47,920 nucleotides of DNA from DASPUH01 sp035622975 (GCA_035622975.1 DASPUH010000058.1:1-47920), one strand, 5' to 3'. Positions 22,047 to 31,142 are shown, counted from the stretch's first letter. Notes: generated from the letters alone by a model not told the origin. A program made the numbers and translations.

Positions 22047-22980
22047 GTGGCGAAGGATCCTCCAGCGGCGTCCGCTGCGGCGGCTCCGTATCGTAGCACC
22101 GCAGCCGGGCCGCCCAGTCCACCGCGGCAGCCGCGACCGCCGCCTCAGGGTCGCCGGGGCCGAGGGCCGCCGCGGCGATGCCGCGCGAGACGTTGACCAG
22201 CACGCCCCGTCCCGATGAGCTCGCCAAGGGCCCGGCGGTGGCGGCCGCGATGGCGCGCACGGAGGCCGGGTCGCCCCCCTGTGCCCCTACGCCCGGTACC
22301 AGGAACGGCAGGCCCGGCGCCACGCGACGGATCGCGGCCAGCTCGGCCGCAGCGGTCGCCCCCACGACCAGCCCGACCGTGCCATACGTCTCCTGCCAGG
22401 CCAGCGCGAGCCGCACCACCCGCAGGTAGAGCGGCTCGCCCGGTCCGCCGCTTCCCCGGGCAGGTGCGACCGGCAGGTCCTGCAGCTCGCCCGCACCCGG
22501 GTTCGAGGTCCGGCACAGGACATAGACGCAGCGGCCGCGCCGCCCCAGCAGGGGGGCCAGGGCCGCCGCGCCAACGTACGGGGCGACGGTCACCGCATGG
22601 GCGCCCAGGCCATCGTACAGGGCCGCGGCGTGGCGGGCGGTCGTGCTGCCGATGTCACCCCGCTTCGCATCGGCGATGAAGGGCACGTCGCCGGGGAGGC
22701 TCGCCCGGAGTCGCTCGAGCGCGGCCAGGCCGGCCGACCCGAAGGCCTCGAAGAAGGCCAGGTTGGCCTTCACCGCCGCGGCATGCGGCAGGGCCGCCTC
22801 GAGCAGCAGACGGGCGAACCGCTCCGCACCGACGACATCGGCGCCGAACCCGCGCGGGAGCGCCGCGGGATCGGGGTCGAGGCCGAGGCAGAGAAGGGTT
22901 CCCGTGCGCCGGACTCGGGCATCCAGGAGCGCCGCGTAGCCCTCGTCCGCGCCGGCAGCCCGACCGGCCTCCGGCGTCAC
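22039..22980 (-). CDS. pyrF: Orotidine 5'-phosphate decarboxylase, type 2
   Basis: 313 aa. The enzyme makes UMP in pyrimidine synthesis. The catalytic Asp-Lys-Asp set is in FIADAKRGDIGST (101-113: Asp104, Lys106, Asp109). LCLGLDPDPAALP, VKANLAFFEAFGSAG, APYVGAAALAPLL and PFLVPGVGAQGGD are typical of the longer type 2 enzymes of actinobacteria, Chloroflexi and myxobacteria. The GTG start at 22980 overlaps the stop of the upstream PD40 protein by 4 nt (GTGA), which fixes it. Confidence 0.94.
   Translation of the reverse strand: MTPEAGRAAGADEGYAALLDARVRRTGTLLCLGLDPDPAALPRGFGADVVGAERFARLLLEAALPHAAAVKANLAFFEAFGSAGLAALERLRASLPGDVPFIADAKRGDIGSTTARHAAALYDGLGAHAVTVAPYVGAAALAPLLGRRGRCVYVLCRTSNPGAGELQDLPVAPARGSGGPGEPLYLRVVRLALAWQETYGTVGLVVGATAAAELAAIRRVAPGLPFLVPGVGAQGGDPASVRAIAAATAGPLASSSGRGVLVNVSRGIAAAALGPGDPEAAVAAAAVDWAARLRCYDTEPPQRTPLEDPSPHA
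22090..22098 (-). promoter_or_regulatory. Possible internal extended -10 for tatA
   Basis: The minus strand reads TGCTACGAT inside the 3' end of pyrF, 44 nt upstream of the tatA ATG. It fits the TGC-TANNNT form used elsewhere in the window and could give tatAC and the downstream genes an extra start point. Confidence 0.25.
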
Positions 22981-24203
22981 GGTCCGCTGGGCGACGGCCC
23001 GTTCGAGGCGGTGGCGCTGGCGGGCGGCACGGTGGGCACGGGCGTGGGCAGCTCGGAAGGCGGGATGAACCAAGCCGGTCGGGACGTCCCGTCGAGGAGG
23101 CTCGATTCGGTGAGCGCGATGATCTGGGCCGTCGAGTACGGGCTCCCCGGCCCCAGCACGGCGAGGTCGAGATCGATGCCCGTGCCCTGCGCATGCAGGA
23201 AGGCGACCGCCGTGCCGTCCGGTGACCACGTCGGCGCGAACGAGCCGCCGTCGTTGGTCAGGCGCGCCACCTCGGCCCCGCTCGAGGCGTTGAGGATGAC
23301 GATGTCGCGGCCCTTCCCGTCGGTCTTCTCGGCGGCGATCCACTGGCCGTCGGGCGACCACGACGGGCGGGCATAGCCGGCCGCGCTGAGGAACCGCATG
23401 CGCTTCGTGGCGACGGTGTAGATGGCGATGCGCGGATCACCGACCGCTCCCGACCGCTGGTTGTAGGTGAAGGCGACCAGCTTGCCGTCGGGGCTCCAGG
23501 CGGGGTCGTTGTGGCCGAGCGGATTGAACTGGGGCAGGTTCGGCACTGACGGCGTGCCGCCCCCCGCCGGCAGGAAGCCGAGGTGGGGGCCCAGGAACAG
23601 GCCGAACGGGTCGGGGTAGTTGGTGATGAGGGCGATCGTCTTGCCGTCGGGGCTGACGTCCGGTTGGAGGAACCAGTCGAAGAAGTGGGTCCCGCCGGGG
23701 AAGGTCAGGAGGCCGCTCTTGATGACCTTGGCGCCGCTGCCGTCGGCCGCCATGCGCGTGATGACCGGGTAGTCGAGGTCGTAGCGGCCGCCGTTCTCCT
23801 GCGGCGGCGTCAGCGAGTCGAGCACGCGGGTCTCGATGTAGTAGATGGTCGACCCACCGGGCCCCCAGGTGGGTTCCGATTCGGCCCCGCCCGACGTCAG
23901 CCGTTGGACGCTCTGGCTGGTGAGTGACCAGATGTCGCCGTTCTTGGCGAAGAGGATGGTGCCCTTCATCTGGTAGCCGAGGGCCGCTGACGGAGGCGGC
24001 GTGAAGACGACCGACGGGTTGACCGTGGGCGCCGGGGTGGGGCGGCCGGGTGCGACCGTCGTGACGAGGTCGAGGCGGCCCAGGACCAGGACCAGGCTGA
24101 GGCCGAAGGCCAGCAGGAGCCCGGCGCTGGCGATGACGGGCCCGAAGGGGAACGGTGGCCGGCCGTAACCGCGGGTGGGGGGACGAGAAACAGGCTGGCT
24201 CAT
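22977..24203 (-). CDS. Membrane-anchored PD40/TolB-like beta-propeller protein
   Basis: 408 aa. A cytosolic Pro-rich N-terminus, one transmembrane helix (about 24-42, VIASAGLLLAFGLSLVLVLG) and a Pro/Thr linker precede a propeller of WD40-like (PD40) repeats. These are recognisable by repeated SPDGK or SPDG-x-x-I/V-A blocks: VSPDGKTIALIT, AWSPDGKLVAFTY, SWSPDGQWIAAEK and TWSPDGTAVAFLH. The C-terminus is a Pro/Ser-rich tail. Such proteins resemble the TolB propeller but need not be TolB; a role on the outer face of the membrane is inferred. The ATG overlaps the recJ stop by 4 nt. Confidence 0.85.
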   Translation of the reverse strand: MSQPVSRPPTRGYGRPPFPFGPVIASAGLLLAFGLSLVLVLGRLDLVTTVAPGRPTPAPTVNPSVVFTPPPSAALGYQMKGTILFAKNGDIWSLTSQSVQRLTSGGAESEPTWGPGGSTIYYIETRVLDSLTPPQENGGRYDLDYPVITRMAADGSGAKVIKSGLLTFPGGTHFFDWFLQPDVSPDGKTIALITNYPDPFGLFLGPHLGFLPAGGGTPSVPNLPQFNPLGHNDPAWSPDGKLVAFTYNQRSGAVGDPRIAIYTVATKRMRFLSAAGYARPSWSPDGQWIAAEKTDGKGRDIVILNASSGAEVARLTNDGGSFAPTWSPDGTAVAFLHAQGTGIDLDLAVLGPGSPYSTAQIIALTESSLLDGTSRPAWFIPPSELPTPVPTVPPASATASNGPSPSGP

Positions 24204-26008
24204 CCGCCCGCCCGCCCTGCCGTGCCGGCGGCGATGATCGGTGCCGGCTCGGCCTCGCCTGCCAGCCGGGCCAGGTGCCCGCCCGGCGCCACGTCCCGGA
24301 CCTCCAGCTGGAGGGTCTCGAAGCCGCCGAAGTGGCGGCTGTCGAGGCGTGCGGCCACGTCGATCACGTCACCCTCCGCCAGGCTGCTGGCGAGGTCGTC
24401 CTGCCCGAAGGCGATGGCGTCGAGGACCTCGCGGCCACGACGCAGCACGAGCGACGTGTGGCCCCCCGCGGCCGCCCGGACACGGCTGACGGCCAGGCCG
24501 CGGATGCCCACGAGCGCGTCCGCCTCGCCCGGGGCGATGGGGCCGAGCGTGTCGATGTCGCGCAGCAGGCGGTAGTCGACCTCCGCGGCGTCGACGGCGA
24601 GGTCCAGCAGGAGTGTGCGCCGGTCGGTCGCCGCGGGTTCGCCGTGCTCCGCCGGCACGGCGAGGAGCGGCAGCAGGCGCTCCCGCAGGGCGGGAAAGAC
24701 GGCGGCGGCGAACTGGCAGCCGGCCGCCTGCGGATGGCCGCCATGCCGTTCCAGGAGGTCTGCACACGCTTCGAACGCCGCGGCGAGCTGGCTGCCCGAC
24801 GGGCCGCGACCCGAGGCGCGCCACGGCTCGGCGCCGGTGGCGACCACGATGGCCGGCGCATGGCGATCCTCCGCGAGCCGTCCGGCGACCAGGCCGATGA
24901 GGCCCACCGGCCACGCACCCGCGACGATGACGGGTCCGGGCGGCAGGTCCGCGGCGGCCGCGAGCACCTCGTCGAGGACCGAGGCGGTCAGATCCCGGCG
25001 CTCCCGGTTGGATACCTCGAGCCGCGCTGCCAGATCCTGGGCCGACGCGATATCCGTGGCCAGCAGGAGGCTGGCCGCGGTGGCGACATCGCCCAGGCGG
25101 CCGGCCGCATTCAGTCGCGGTGCGACCGAGAAGGCGATCCGCTCCAGGTCCACGCGCTCGGGCGCGATGCCCGCCGCGTCGAGCAGGGCGGCGATGCCGG
25201 GTCGAGGCGCCTGGCGCAACCGGGCCAGCCCCAATCGAGCGATGGCCCGGTTCTCCCCGGCGATGGGGGCCACGTCGGCGATCGTCCCGATGATCGCGAG
25301 GTCGGCCAGGTCGAGCGCCGCGGCCGGGCCACCGGGCTCACGGGCCAGGAGCAGCTGCGCCACTTTGAAGGCCACACCGCTGCCGGCGAGGCGCGGGTCG
25401 GGGTAGGCGCTGTCGTGGCGATGCGGGTTGACCAACGCGGCGGCGGCGGGCGGCACCGCCGGGACGTGGTGGTGGTCGGTGACGATGACGTCGATGCCGC
25501 GCGACGAGGCCAGCTCGACCTCGGCGATGCTGCTCGAGCCCGTGTCGACCGTGATGATGAGGCTGCGACCCTCAGCCGCGGCTCGCTCGATGGCCACCAC
25601 GGAAAGGCCGTGGCCCTCCGCCACGCGGGCGGGCACATGCCAGCCCGTGTCCAGCCCCAGCCGGCGCAGGGTCGTGACGAGGATGGCCAGGCCGGTGAGC
25701 CCGTCGGCGTCGAAGTCCCCGAGCACAAGCACGCGCTCGCCCGTGGCGCGGGCGCGGGCGACGCGTGCCGTCAGCGCCGCCGCGTCGGGGAGGAGGCGCG
25801 GATCGTGGAGCGCGGCTCGGGGATCGCCCAGGTGCGCCAGGAGATCGGCCGGGCGGGCGACCCCGCGTCCGGCCAGGAGCCGGGCGGCCCGTTCGGAGAT
25901 GCCGGCAACATGAGCAGCCTCTGCGAGGGCCGCCGAGACGGGCGAGGCCGGGCGGACGATCCAGTCATAGGCCGGCCGCGTTCCGTGCATCGGGCCAGCC
26001 TGCTCCAT
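24200..26008 (-). CDS. recJ: Single-strand-specific exonuclease RecJ
   Basis: 602 aa from ATG 26008 (ATG 25990 is a close alternative). DHH-family motifs are present: VLGDFDADGLTGLA (Asp cluster), TVDTGSSS, IVTDHHHVP, and IIGTIADVAPIAGENR. The DHHA1 motif is GGHPQAAGCQF, and an OB-fold-like C-terminal part contains ATRG-like substrate contacts (IDTLGPIAPGEADAL). RecJ degrades 5'-ended single strands in recombination and base-excision repair. The first motif has Phe where many RecJ have Tyr, a conservative change. It follows secF by 23 nt. Confidence 0.93.
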   Translation of the reverse strand: MEQAGPMHGTRPAYDWIVRPASPVSAALAEAAHVAGISERAARLLAGRGVARPADLLAHLGDPRAALHDPRLLPDAAALTARVARARATGERVLVLGDFDADGLTGLAILVTTLRRLGLDTGWHVPARVAEGHGLSVVAIERAAAEGRSLIITVDTGSSSIAEVELASSRGIDVIVTDHHHVPAVPPAAAALVNPHRHDSAYPDPRLAGSGVAFKVAQLLLAREPGGPAAALDLADLAIIGTIADVAPIAGENRAIARLGLARLRQAPRPGIAALLDAAGIAPERVDLERIAFSVAPRLNAAGRLGDVATAASLLLATDIASAQDLAARLEVSNRERRDLTASVLDEVLAAAADLPPGPVIVAGAWPVGLIGLVAGRLAEDRHAPAIVVATGAEPWRASGRGPSGSQLAAAFEACADLLERHGGHPQAAGCQFAAAVFPALRERLLPLLAVPAEHGEPAATDRRTLLLDLAVDAAEVDYRLLRDIDTLGPIAPGEADALVGIRGLAVSRVRAAAGGHTSLVLRRGREVLDAIAFGQDDLASSLAEGDVIDVAARLDSRHFGGFETLQLEVRDVAPGGHLARLAGEAEPAPIIAAGTAGRAGG

Positions 26009-26031
26009 GGCGGTTGGCGGCGCCTTACCGA

Positions 26032-27291
26032 TCAGCGGCCGGCACGCACGAGGGCCGCCGCGCGGGCCCGTCGCCGATCGTCCCAGGCGTGCCACACGAC
26101 GAGCAGCGGGCTGGCGTTGAAGATCGAGGAGTACGTCCCCGAGACGATCCCGATGAGCAGCGCCAGGACGAACACGCGGATCGATTCCCCGCCGAAGAGG
26201 AGCAGCGCGGTGAGCGTGATGATGACCGTCAGGGACGTGTTGATCGAGCGGCCCATGGTCTGCAGCAGGCTGTGGTTGACGATCGCGTCGAACGGCTCGC
26301 CGGCATGCCGCGCGCGGTTCTCTCGGATGCGGTCGAAGACCACGATCGTGTCGTGCACGCTGAAGCCGATCACGGTCAGCACCGCCGTCACGAACAGGGC
26401 GTCGACCTGGAGGCCGAGCAAGGTACCCAGGATGGCGAACGTGCCGACCACGACGATGACGTCATGGAGCAGGGCGATGAGCGCGGTCGCCCCCATGCGG
26501 AAGTCATGGAAGCGGAGGGTGATCCAGGCCAGGATGCCGATCGAGCCCAGGATGATGAGGAGGAAGGCCTGCTGGATCAGGTCGTTGCTGACGATGCCGC
26601 TGATGGAGTTGCGGCTGATCTCGCCGTCGATGGGCCCGAAGCGCGCCTGGAGGGCCGTGGCCAGGGCCCCCAGCTGGCCGCCGGTGGGCGGCTGGTACGT
26701 GCCCGAGATGCCCGTTGATGGGCTCGGCGACGGGCTGGGGCTCGGCGACGGCGACGGGCTCGGGCTTGGGCTTGGGCTTGGACTGGGGCTGGGGGTCGGG
26801 CTCGGCGTGGGGCTGGGACTGGGCGACGGCGACGGCGAGCCCGAGGCGGCGGCGGACCCGCTCGCGCCGGGCGACGGGGTGGCAGTGGGCGACGCGGTCG
26901 GGCTGGCCGAGGCGGAGGCGGTCGCCGACGCGGAGGTCGACGGGCTGGCCGATGGTGACGGCGGCGGCGTGGGGGTGGGCTCCGGCGTCTGGAGGGCCAC
27001 CACGGGCAGCCGCATGAGGATGTAGGTCAGCCCGTTCTGCGTGCTCGTCGTGACGGAAGAGTCGCTGAGGCCCTGGGCGTCCAGGACCTGCTTCACCTGG
27101 TCGGTGGTCGGCGTGCCGTCCTTGAAGTGGATCTCCCACACCGTGCCGCCGGTGTAGTCGATGGAGAACTGGATGCCGACCTTGCCGGCCGTGATGGGCG
27201 TGAGGAGGATGAAGATGAGCCCCGGGATGGTGACCAGTCCACTGAAGAGGAAGAACCAGCGGCGGCGGCCGATCAGGTCAAACACGCGCAC
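26032..27291 (-). CDS. secF: Protein-export membrane protein SecF with a low-complexity insertion
   Basis: 419 aa. Transmembrane helix 1 (about 12-32) is followed by the SecF signature GIQFSIDYTGGTVWEIHF. Five more helices lie in the C-terminal half, with ILAWITLRFHDFRMGATALIAL and TVIGFSVHDTIVVFDRIREN typical of SecF. SecDF pulls exported proteins on the outer side using the proton gradient. About 90 residues (101-190) of Pro/Ser/Thr/Ala repeats sit in the extracytoplasmic domain between helix 1 and 2; most SecF lack this. The ATG overlaps the secD 3' end by 14 nt. Confidence 0.94.
   Translation of the reverse strand: MRVFDLIGRRRWFFLFSGLVTIPGLIFILLTPITAGKVGIQFSIDYTGGTVWEIHFKDGTPTTDQVKQVLDAQGLSDSSVTTSTQNGLTYILMRLPVVALQTPEPTPTPPPSPSASPSTSASATASASASPTASPTATPSPGASGSAAASGSPSPSPSPSPTPSPTPSPSPSPSPSPSPSPSPSPSPSPSPSTGISGTYQPPTGGQLGALATALQARFGPIDGEISRNSISGIVSNDLIQQAFLLIILGSIGILAWITLRFHDFRMGATALIALLHDVIVVVGTFAILGTLLGLQVDALFVTAVLTVIGFSVHDTIVVFDRIRENRARHAGEPFDAIVNHSLLQTMGRSINTSLTVIITLTALLLFGGESIRVFVLALLIGIVSGTYSSIFNASPLLVVWHAWDDRRRARAAALVRAGR
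26722..26991 (-). repeat. Pro-Ser low-complexity repeat inside secF
   Basis: Encodes residues 101-190 of SecF. The first half is mixed Pro/Thr/Ser/Ala and the second is almost pure Ser-Pro dipeptides. At DNA level it is a run of imperfect hexamers (GGGCTC/GGGCTT-like on the plus strand), which are prone to slippage. Confidence 0.85.
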
Positions 27292-28669
27292 CAGCCGGCC
27301 GGGCCCGACGGGTGGGGGCCGTGGTCACGAACTCGTCCTCGTGCACGCCGAAGAGCCGCGCCTGGCGGGCCCATGACTGGCGCACGACCCAGCGCAGCAC
27401 GGTGCGGCTGAGGGAGATGGCCGTGAACATCGAGGTGAGCACGCCGATGATCAGCACCAGGGCGAAGCCGCGGATCGTGGAGGAGCCGACGAGGTACAGG
27501 ATCGTGGCCGTGATGAGGCTCGAGACGTTGGAGTCCAGGATCGAGTTCCAGGCCCGGTTGAAGCCGGCCTCGATGGCCTGGGTCACGGGCTTGCCCGACC
27601 GCAGCTCTTCCTTGGTGCGCTCGAAGATGAGGATGTTGGCGTCGACGGCCATGCCCACCGAGAGGACGAAACCGGCGATGCCAGCCAGCGTGAGGGTCAC
27701 CGGGATGAGGCGGAAGAGGCCGTACACCACCGCCGCGTAGTAGAGCAGCGCGAGGCAGGCCACCGCGCCCGGCAGGCGGTAGTAGACGAGCATGAAAAGG
27801 AAGACGAGCAGGATGCCGATGGCCCCGGCGAGGAGCGTCTGGCGCAGGAAGTCGGCACCGAGGGTGGCGCTCACCTGGGACTCGCTGATCTCCCGTAGCT
27901 GGACCGGCAGGGCGCCGTACTTGAGGACCGTCACGAGGTTGTTCATGTCGGCCACGGTGAAGTCACCGGTGATCTGGCCCGAGCCGTTGGGGATCGCGCT
28001 CTGGATGACGGGGGCGGACACGACCGTGCCGTCGAGGACGATGGCGAAGTAGTGGCCCACGTTGTTGGCGGTGTAGGTGGCGAACGTGGTGGCGGCAGCC
28101 GACTTGAGCTTGAACTGCACGACGCGCTGGTTCGTCGTCGGGTCGATCCCCGGGGCGACGCCACTCGGGTCGATCTGGTCCCCGCTGAAGAGCACGGGCA
28201 GGGTCGGATCGATCGCCTCCCCCTGTTGCGGCACGGGCTTCGTGCCGGTCGTGCCGGTCGTGGTGCTGGTCGTGCCGGTCCCATAGGTGTCGGCGGGCAG
28301 GTCCACGAAATCGAGGCGCCCGGTGGTCCCCACGAGCTTGCGGATCTCATCCGGATCGGCCGCCCCCGGGACCTCGACGATGACCTTGTCGGTGCCCAGG
28401 ATCTGCACCAGAGGCTCGGATACGCCGGTCGAGTTGACGCGGTTCTCGATGATCGTCTGGATGGTGCTCATGTCGCCGGGTCCGGGCGCCGCGCCGTTGG
28501 TGGTGACGGCCTGGTATTCGACCGAGATGCCACCCTGGAGGTCCAGGCCGAGGCGTGTTTCGACCTTCACGTCGCCGTTCGTACCCGGGCGTGACAGGTC
28601 GGGCACGAAGTCGATGGCGAGCGCGGCGAGGCCGACGGCGACGATCAGGAAGGGGAACAGACGGCGCAT
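27278..28669 (-). CDS. secD: Protein translocase subunit SecD
   Basis: 463 aa. N-terminal helix (LFPFLIVAVGLAALAI), then the D1 motif LGLDLQGGISVEYQ, ENRVNSTGVSEPLVQILGTD and VEVPGAADPDEIRKLVG. The C-terminal membrane part contains GAIGILLVFLFMLVYYRLPG and SVGMAVDANILIFERTKEEL, the conserved helix 4 motif. A Thr-rich loop (around residues 130-150) interrupts the extracytoplasmic domain. It heads a gene string continuing through secF, recJ, pyrF, tatAC, yvcK and gpmI. A TATAGT -10 lies 8 nt before the ATG, implying an mRNA with almost no leader. Confidence 0.95.
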   Translation of the reverse strand: MRRLFPFLIVAVGLAALAIDFVPDLSRPGTNGDVKVETRLGLDLQGGISVEYQAVTTNGAAPGPGDMSTIQTIIENRVNSTGVSEPLVQILGTDKVIVEVPGAADPDEIRKLVGTTGRLDFVDLPADTYGTGTTSTTTGTTGTKPVPQQGEAIDPTLPVLFSGDQIDPSGVAPGIDPTTNQRVVQFKLKSAAATTFATYTANNVGHYFAIVLDGTVVSAPVIQSAIPNGSGQITGDFTVADMNNLVTVLKYGALPVQLREISESQVSATLGADFLRQTLLAGAIGILLVFLFMLVYYRLPGAVACLALLYYAAVVYGLFRLIPVTLTLAGIAGFVLSVGMAVDANILIFERTKEELRSGKPVTQAIEAGFNRAWNSILDSNVSSLITATILYLVGSSTIRGFALVLIIGVLTSMFTAISLSRTVLRWVVRQSWARQARLFGVHEDEFVTTAPTRRARPAGARV

Positions 28670-28677
28670 CGGCCGGG

Positions 28678-28683
28678 ACTATA
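28678..28683 (-). promoter_or_regulatory. -10 hexamer of the secD operon
   Basis: The minus strand reads TATAGT 8 nt upstream of the secD ATG, so the predicted transcript starts about 2 nt before the start codon. It sits in the 29-bp gap after the uvrC stop, and any -35 would lie within uvrC. Confidence 0.5.
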
Positions 28684-28698
28684 TCAGGGGCGGGATGC

Positions 28699-30558
28699 TC
28701 AGGCCTCGAGGGTCGCCTTGATGGTCGCCGCCAGGCGAGGTCCGATGCCGGGCACGGCGGCCACCTGCGACTCGGTCGCTTCGCGGATGCCGCGCGCCGA
28801 CCCGAAGACCCGCAACAGGGCCCGCTTGCGCGCCGGGCCGATGCCGGGGAGGTCGTCGAGCACCGAGCGGACCTGGGCCTTCGCCCGCAACTGGCGGTGG
28901 TAGGTGATGGCGAAGCGGTGGGCCTCGTCGCGCAGGCGCTGCACGAGGTAGAGGGCCGGTGAACTCGCGGCGAGCACGACGGGGGCAGACCGGTCGGGCA
29001 GGAACAGCTCCTCCCGCTCCTTGGCCAGGCCGGCCAGCGGGAGGTCGTGCAGGCCGAGCGCGTCCAGGACCTCGCGCGCCGCGCTCACCTGGCCCTTGCC
29101 GCCGTCGATGATGACGAGATCGGGGAGGCGCCAGCGGGCCTCTTCGACCGCCCCTTCCTCCAGGCGCAGCGCATGGCCGAAGCGCCGCCGCAGGACCTCC
29201 TGGTGGCTGGCGAAGTCGTTGGGCCCCTGGACCGTGCGCACGCGGAAGCGGCGGTACTCGCCAGTCCGCGGGCGGCCGTCCTCGAAGACGACCATGCTGC
29301 CGACGGTGTTGCTGCCCTGGATGTTGCTGATGTCGTAGCACTCGATGCGCACGGGTGCCGCGGCGAGGCCCAGGGCATCGGCCAGCTCCTCCAGGGCGGC
29401 CAGCGTCTTGCCCGCGTCGGCCAGCCAGCGCGCCTGCTCCCGGGCCAGCGTCTCGGCCGCGTTGCGGGCGGCCAGGGTCAGGAGCTGCCGGTTGCGGCCC
29501 CGCTGCGGGACAGCCAGCTCGACGCGCCCGCCGCGCCGCTCGCCGAGCATCGTCGCCAGCTCGTCCGCCTCGGCCGGCCGGACCGGCGTGAGGACCCGGC
29601 GCGGCACCGAACCGGCCGTGGCGTAGTACTGCTTGATGAACGCCCCGACGACCGTCGCGTCCGTCTCGCCGGCCACATCGGCGAGCAGGAACACGTCGCG
29701 CCCCACGAGCTTGCCCTCGCGTACCACGAAGAGCTGCACGGCGGCGTCGTTGGCCTCCCGCGCGAGGCCCATCAGGTCAGCCTCGGCGTCGCTCCGGGCG
29801 GCCATCTTCTGGCTCTCCATCGTCCGCTCGATCGAGCGCAGCTTGTCGCGCAGCGCAGCCGCCCGTTCATAGGCCAGGGCGGCGCTCGCGGCGGCCATCT
29901 CCTGGCGCAGCGCCCGGGCCAGCAGCTCCTGCCGCCCCTCCAGGAAGAGCATCACCTGTTCGATGTCCCGCGCGTACGCCTCGCGGGAGACGGCCTCGAC
30001 GCACGGGCCCTGGCAGCGCTTGATGTGGTACAGCAGGCAGGGCCGCACCAGGGCGCGCTGGCCCTCGTGGATGTCGATCGTGCAGGTGCGGAACGGGAAG
30101 AGGCGCCGGATGAGGTTCATGGCCTCGTCGACGCTCGTGGCCGAGGCGTACGGCCCGAAGTACCGGCTGCCGTCGGCGGGCAGCTTGCGCGTCCGTTCGA
30201 TGCGCGGGAAGTCGTCGGCCAGGGTGACCTTGATGAACGGGTAGCTCTTGTCGTCCTTGAGGCGGACGTTGAAGCGGGGCTGGTAGCGCTTGATGAGGTT
30301 GGCTTCCAGCAGCAGCGCCTCGCTGACCGTGTCGGTCAGCGTGTACTCGACGTCGGCCACCCGATCGAGCGAGGACTCGATGCGCAGGGGCGGTTCGGCT
30401 GCCCCGCGCCGCTGCCAGTAGCTGCGCACGCGGTGGCGCAGGCTCTGCGCCTTTCCGACGTAGAGGACCGTGCCGCGCGCGTCGCGCATCAGGTAGACCC
30501 CGGGGTGATCGGGTAGTTTGGCCAGCGTCGCGGCCAGCGTCCCGGCGGGCGCGGTCAT
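28699..30558 (-). CDS. uvrC: Excinuclease ABC subunit C
   Basis: 619 aa. Domains in order: GIY-YIG nuclease (HPGVYLMRDARGTVLYVGKA) making the 3' incision; Cys-containing region (RPCLLYHIKRCQGPC); UVR motif that binds UvrB (ALAYERAAALRDKLRSIERT); RNase H-like nuclease making the 5' incision (IECYDISNIQGSNTVGSMVV, VIIDGGKGQ); and tandem helix-hairpin-helix motifs (LPGIGPARKRALLRVFG and VPGIGPRLAATI). ATG 30558 overlaps the stop of the upstream surface-protein gene by 4 nt, which decides the start. No LexA box is visible upstream of that gene. Confidence 0.96.
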   Translation of the reverse strand: MTAPAGTLAATLAKLPDHPGVYLMRDARGTVLYVGKAQSLRHRVRSYWQRRGAAEPPLRIESSLDRVADVEYTLTDTVSEALLLEANLIKRYQPRFNVRLKDDKSYPFIKVTLADDFPRIERTRKLPADGSRYFGPYASATSVDEAMNLIRRLFPFRTCTIDIHEGQRALVRPCLLYHIKRCQGPCVEAVSREAYARDIEQVMLFLEGRQELLARALRQEMAAASAALAYERAAALRDKLRSIERTMESQKMAARSDAEADLMGLAREANDAAVQLFVVREGKLVGRDVFLLADVAGETDATVVGAFIKQYYATAGSVPRRVLTPVRPAEADELATMLGERRGGRVELAVPQRGRNRQLLTLAARNAAETLAREQARWLADAGKTLAALEELADALGLAAAPVRIECYDISNIQGSNTVGSMVVFEDGRPRTGEYRRFRVRTVQGPNDFASHQEVLRRRFGHALRLEEGAVEEARWRLPDLVIIDGGKGQVSAAREVLDALGLHDLPLAGLAKEREELFLPDRSAPVVLAASSPALYLVQRLRDEAHRFAITYHRQLRAKAQVRSVLDDLPGIGPARKRALLRVFGSARGIREATESQVAAVPGIGPRLAATIKATLEA

Positions 30559-31142
30559 GGGCGACGGCCGGGCCCGGCCCCCCATGCGGCGAGGGCCAGG
30601 CTCCCCGCCACCAGCACGACGAATGCGATGTCGCGGATGCCTTCCGGCACCGGGTACGGGTCGGCCGGTGTGGCCCCCGGCGTCACCTCGACGCCCGAGT
30701 CGTCCGGCGGAGTGGCGGTGTCCTGGCTGACGTCGGACGTGTCGCTGGTGGTCGCCTCGCCGGCTGACGGCGGCCCGACGTGGAGGGGCGCCTGGATGAT
30801 CTCCTCGGCCGTGTCGTAGACGATGACCTGGAAGTCGCCGTCGGCCGTGTCGGCAGGGATCGTGACGGTCGTCTTGAAGGCGCCGGCGCTGGTGGCCCTG
30901 GCGGTGCCCAGCTGCACGCTCGTGCCCGGCCCGAGCAGCAGGATGGGCACCTCCCCCGCCCCACCCAGGCCGGCCGCCGTGACCGTGATGGTGGCGCCCG
31001 GATCGACGATGGAAGCGCTCAGGGTGACCGTGCCCATGGGGCTCGCGGCGTGCGTGGGTCGTGCGGGCAGAAGGGCCAGCCCAAGCAGCAGGGCCACCCC
31101 GGCCGCCCGCCGCGCTGCCCGGGCCGCCGCGATGCCGCTCAT
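30555..31142 (-). CDS. Secreted Ig-like protein with C-terminal membrane helix
   Basis: 195 aa. A signal peptide (RRAAGVALLLGLALLPARP, cleavage near THAA) precedes a beta-sandwich segment MGTVTLSASIVDPGATITVTA ... FKTTVTIPADTADGDFQVIVYD. This resembles Ig/IPT-type domains of surface proteins. A Thr/Ser/Pro-rich stalk and one transmembrane helix (IAFVVLVAGSLALAAWGA) end the protein. Family not identified. TATCAT at 31155-31150 is 7 nt before the ATG, a leaderless-type start. It is co-transcribed with uvrC by a 4-nt overlap, although a link to DNA repair is not obvious. Confidence 0.7.
   Translation of the reverse strand: MSGIAAARAARRAAGVALLLGLALLPARPTHAASPMGTVTLSASIVDPGATITVTAAGLGGAGEVPILLLGPGTSVQLGTARATSAGAFKTTVTIPADTADGDFQVIVYDTAEEIIQAPLHVGPPSAGEATTSDTSDVSQDTATPPDDSGVEVTPGATPADPYPVPEGIRDIAFVVLVAGSLALAAWGAGPGRRP

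Noticed and set aside
26722..26991. Repetitive DNA that could be mistaken for a CRISPR or satellite array
   Set aside because: It is in frame within secF and encodes Ser-Pro dipeptides; there are no spacers.
24155..27025. A 956-codon open frame on the plus strand opposite recJ and secF
   Set aside because: It is the antisense shadow of two clearly conserved genes in GC-rich DNA; its translation is Arg/Gly/Ala-rich with no motif.
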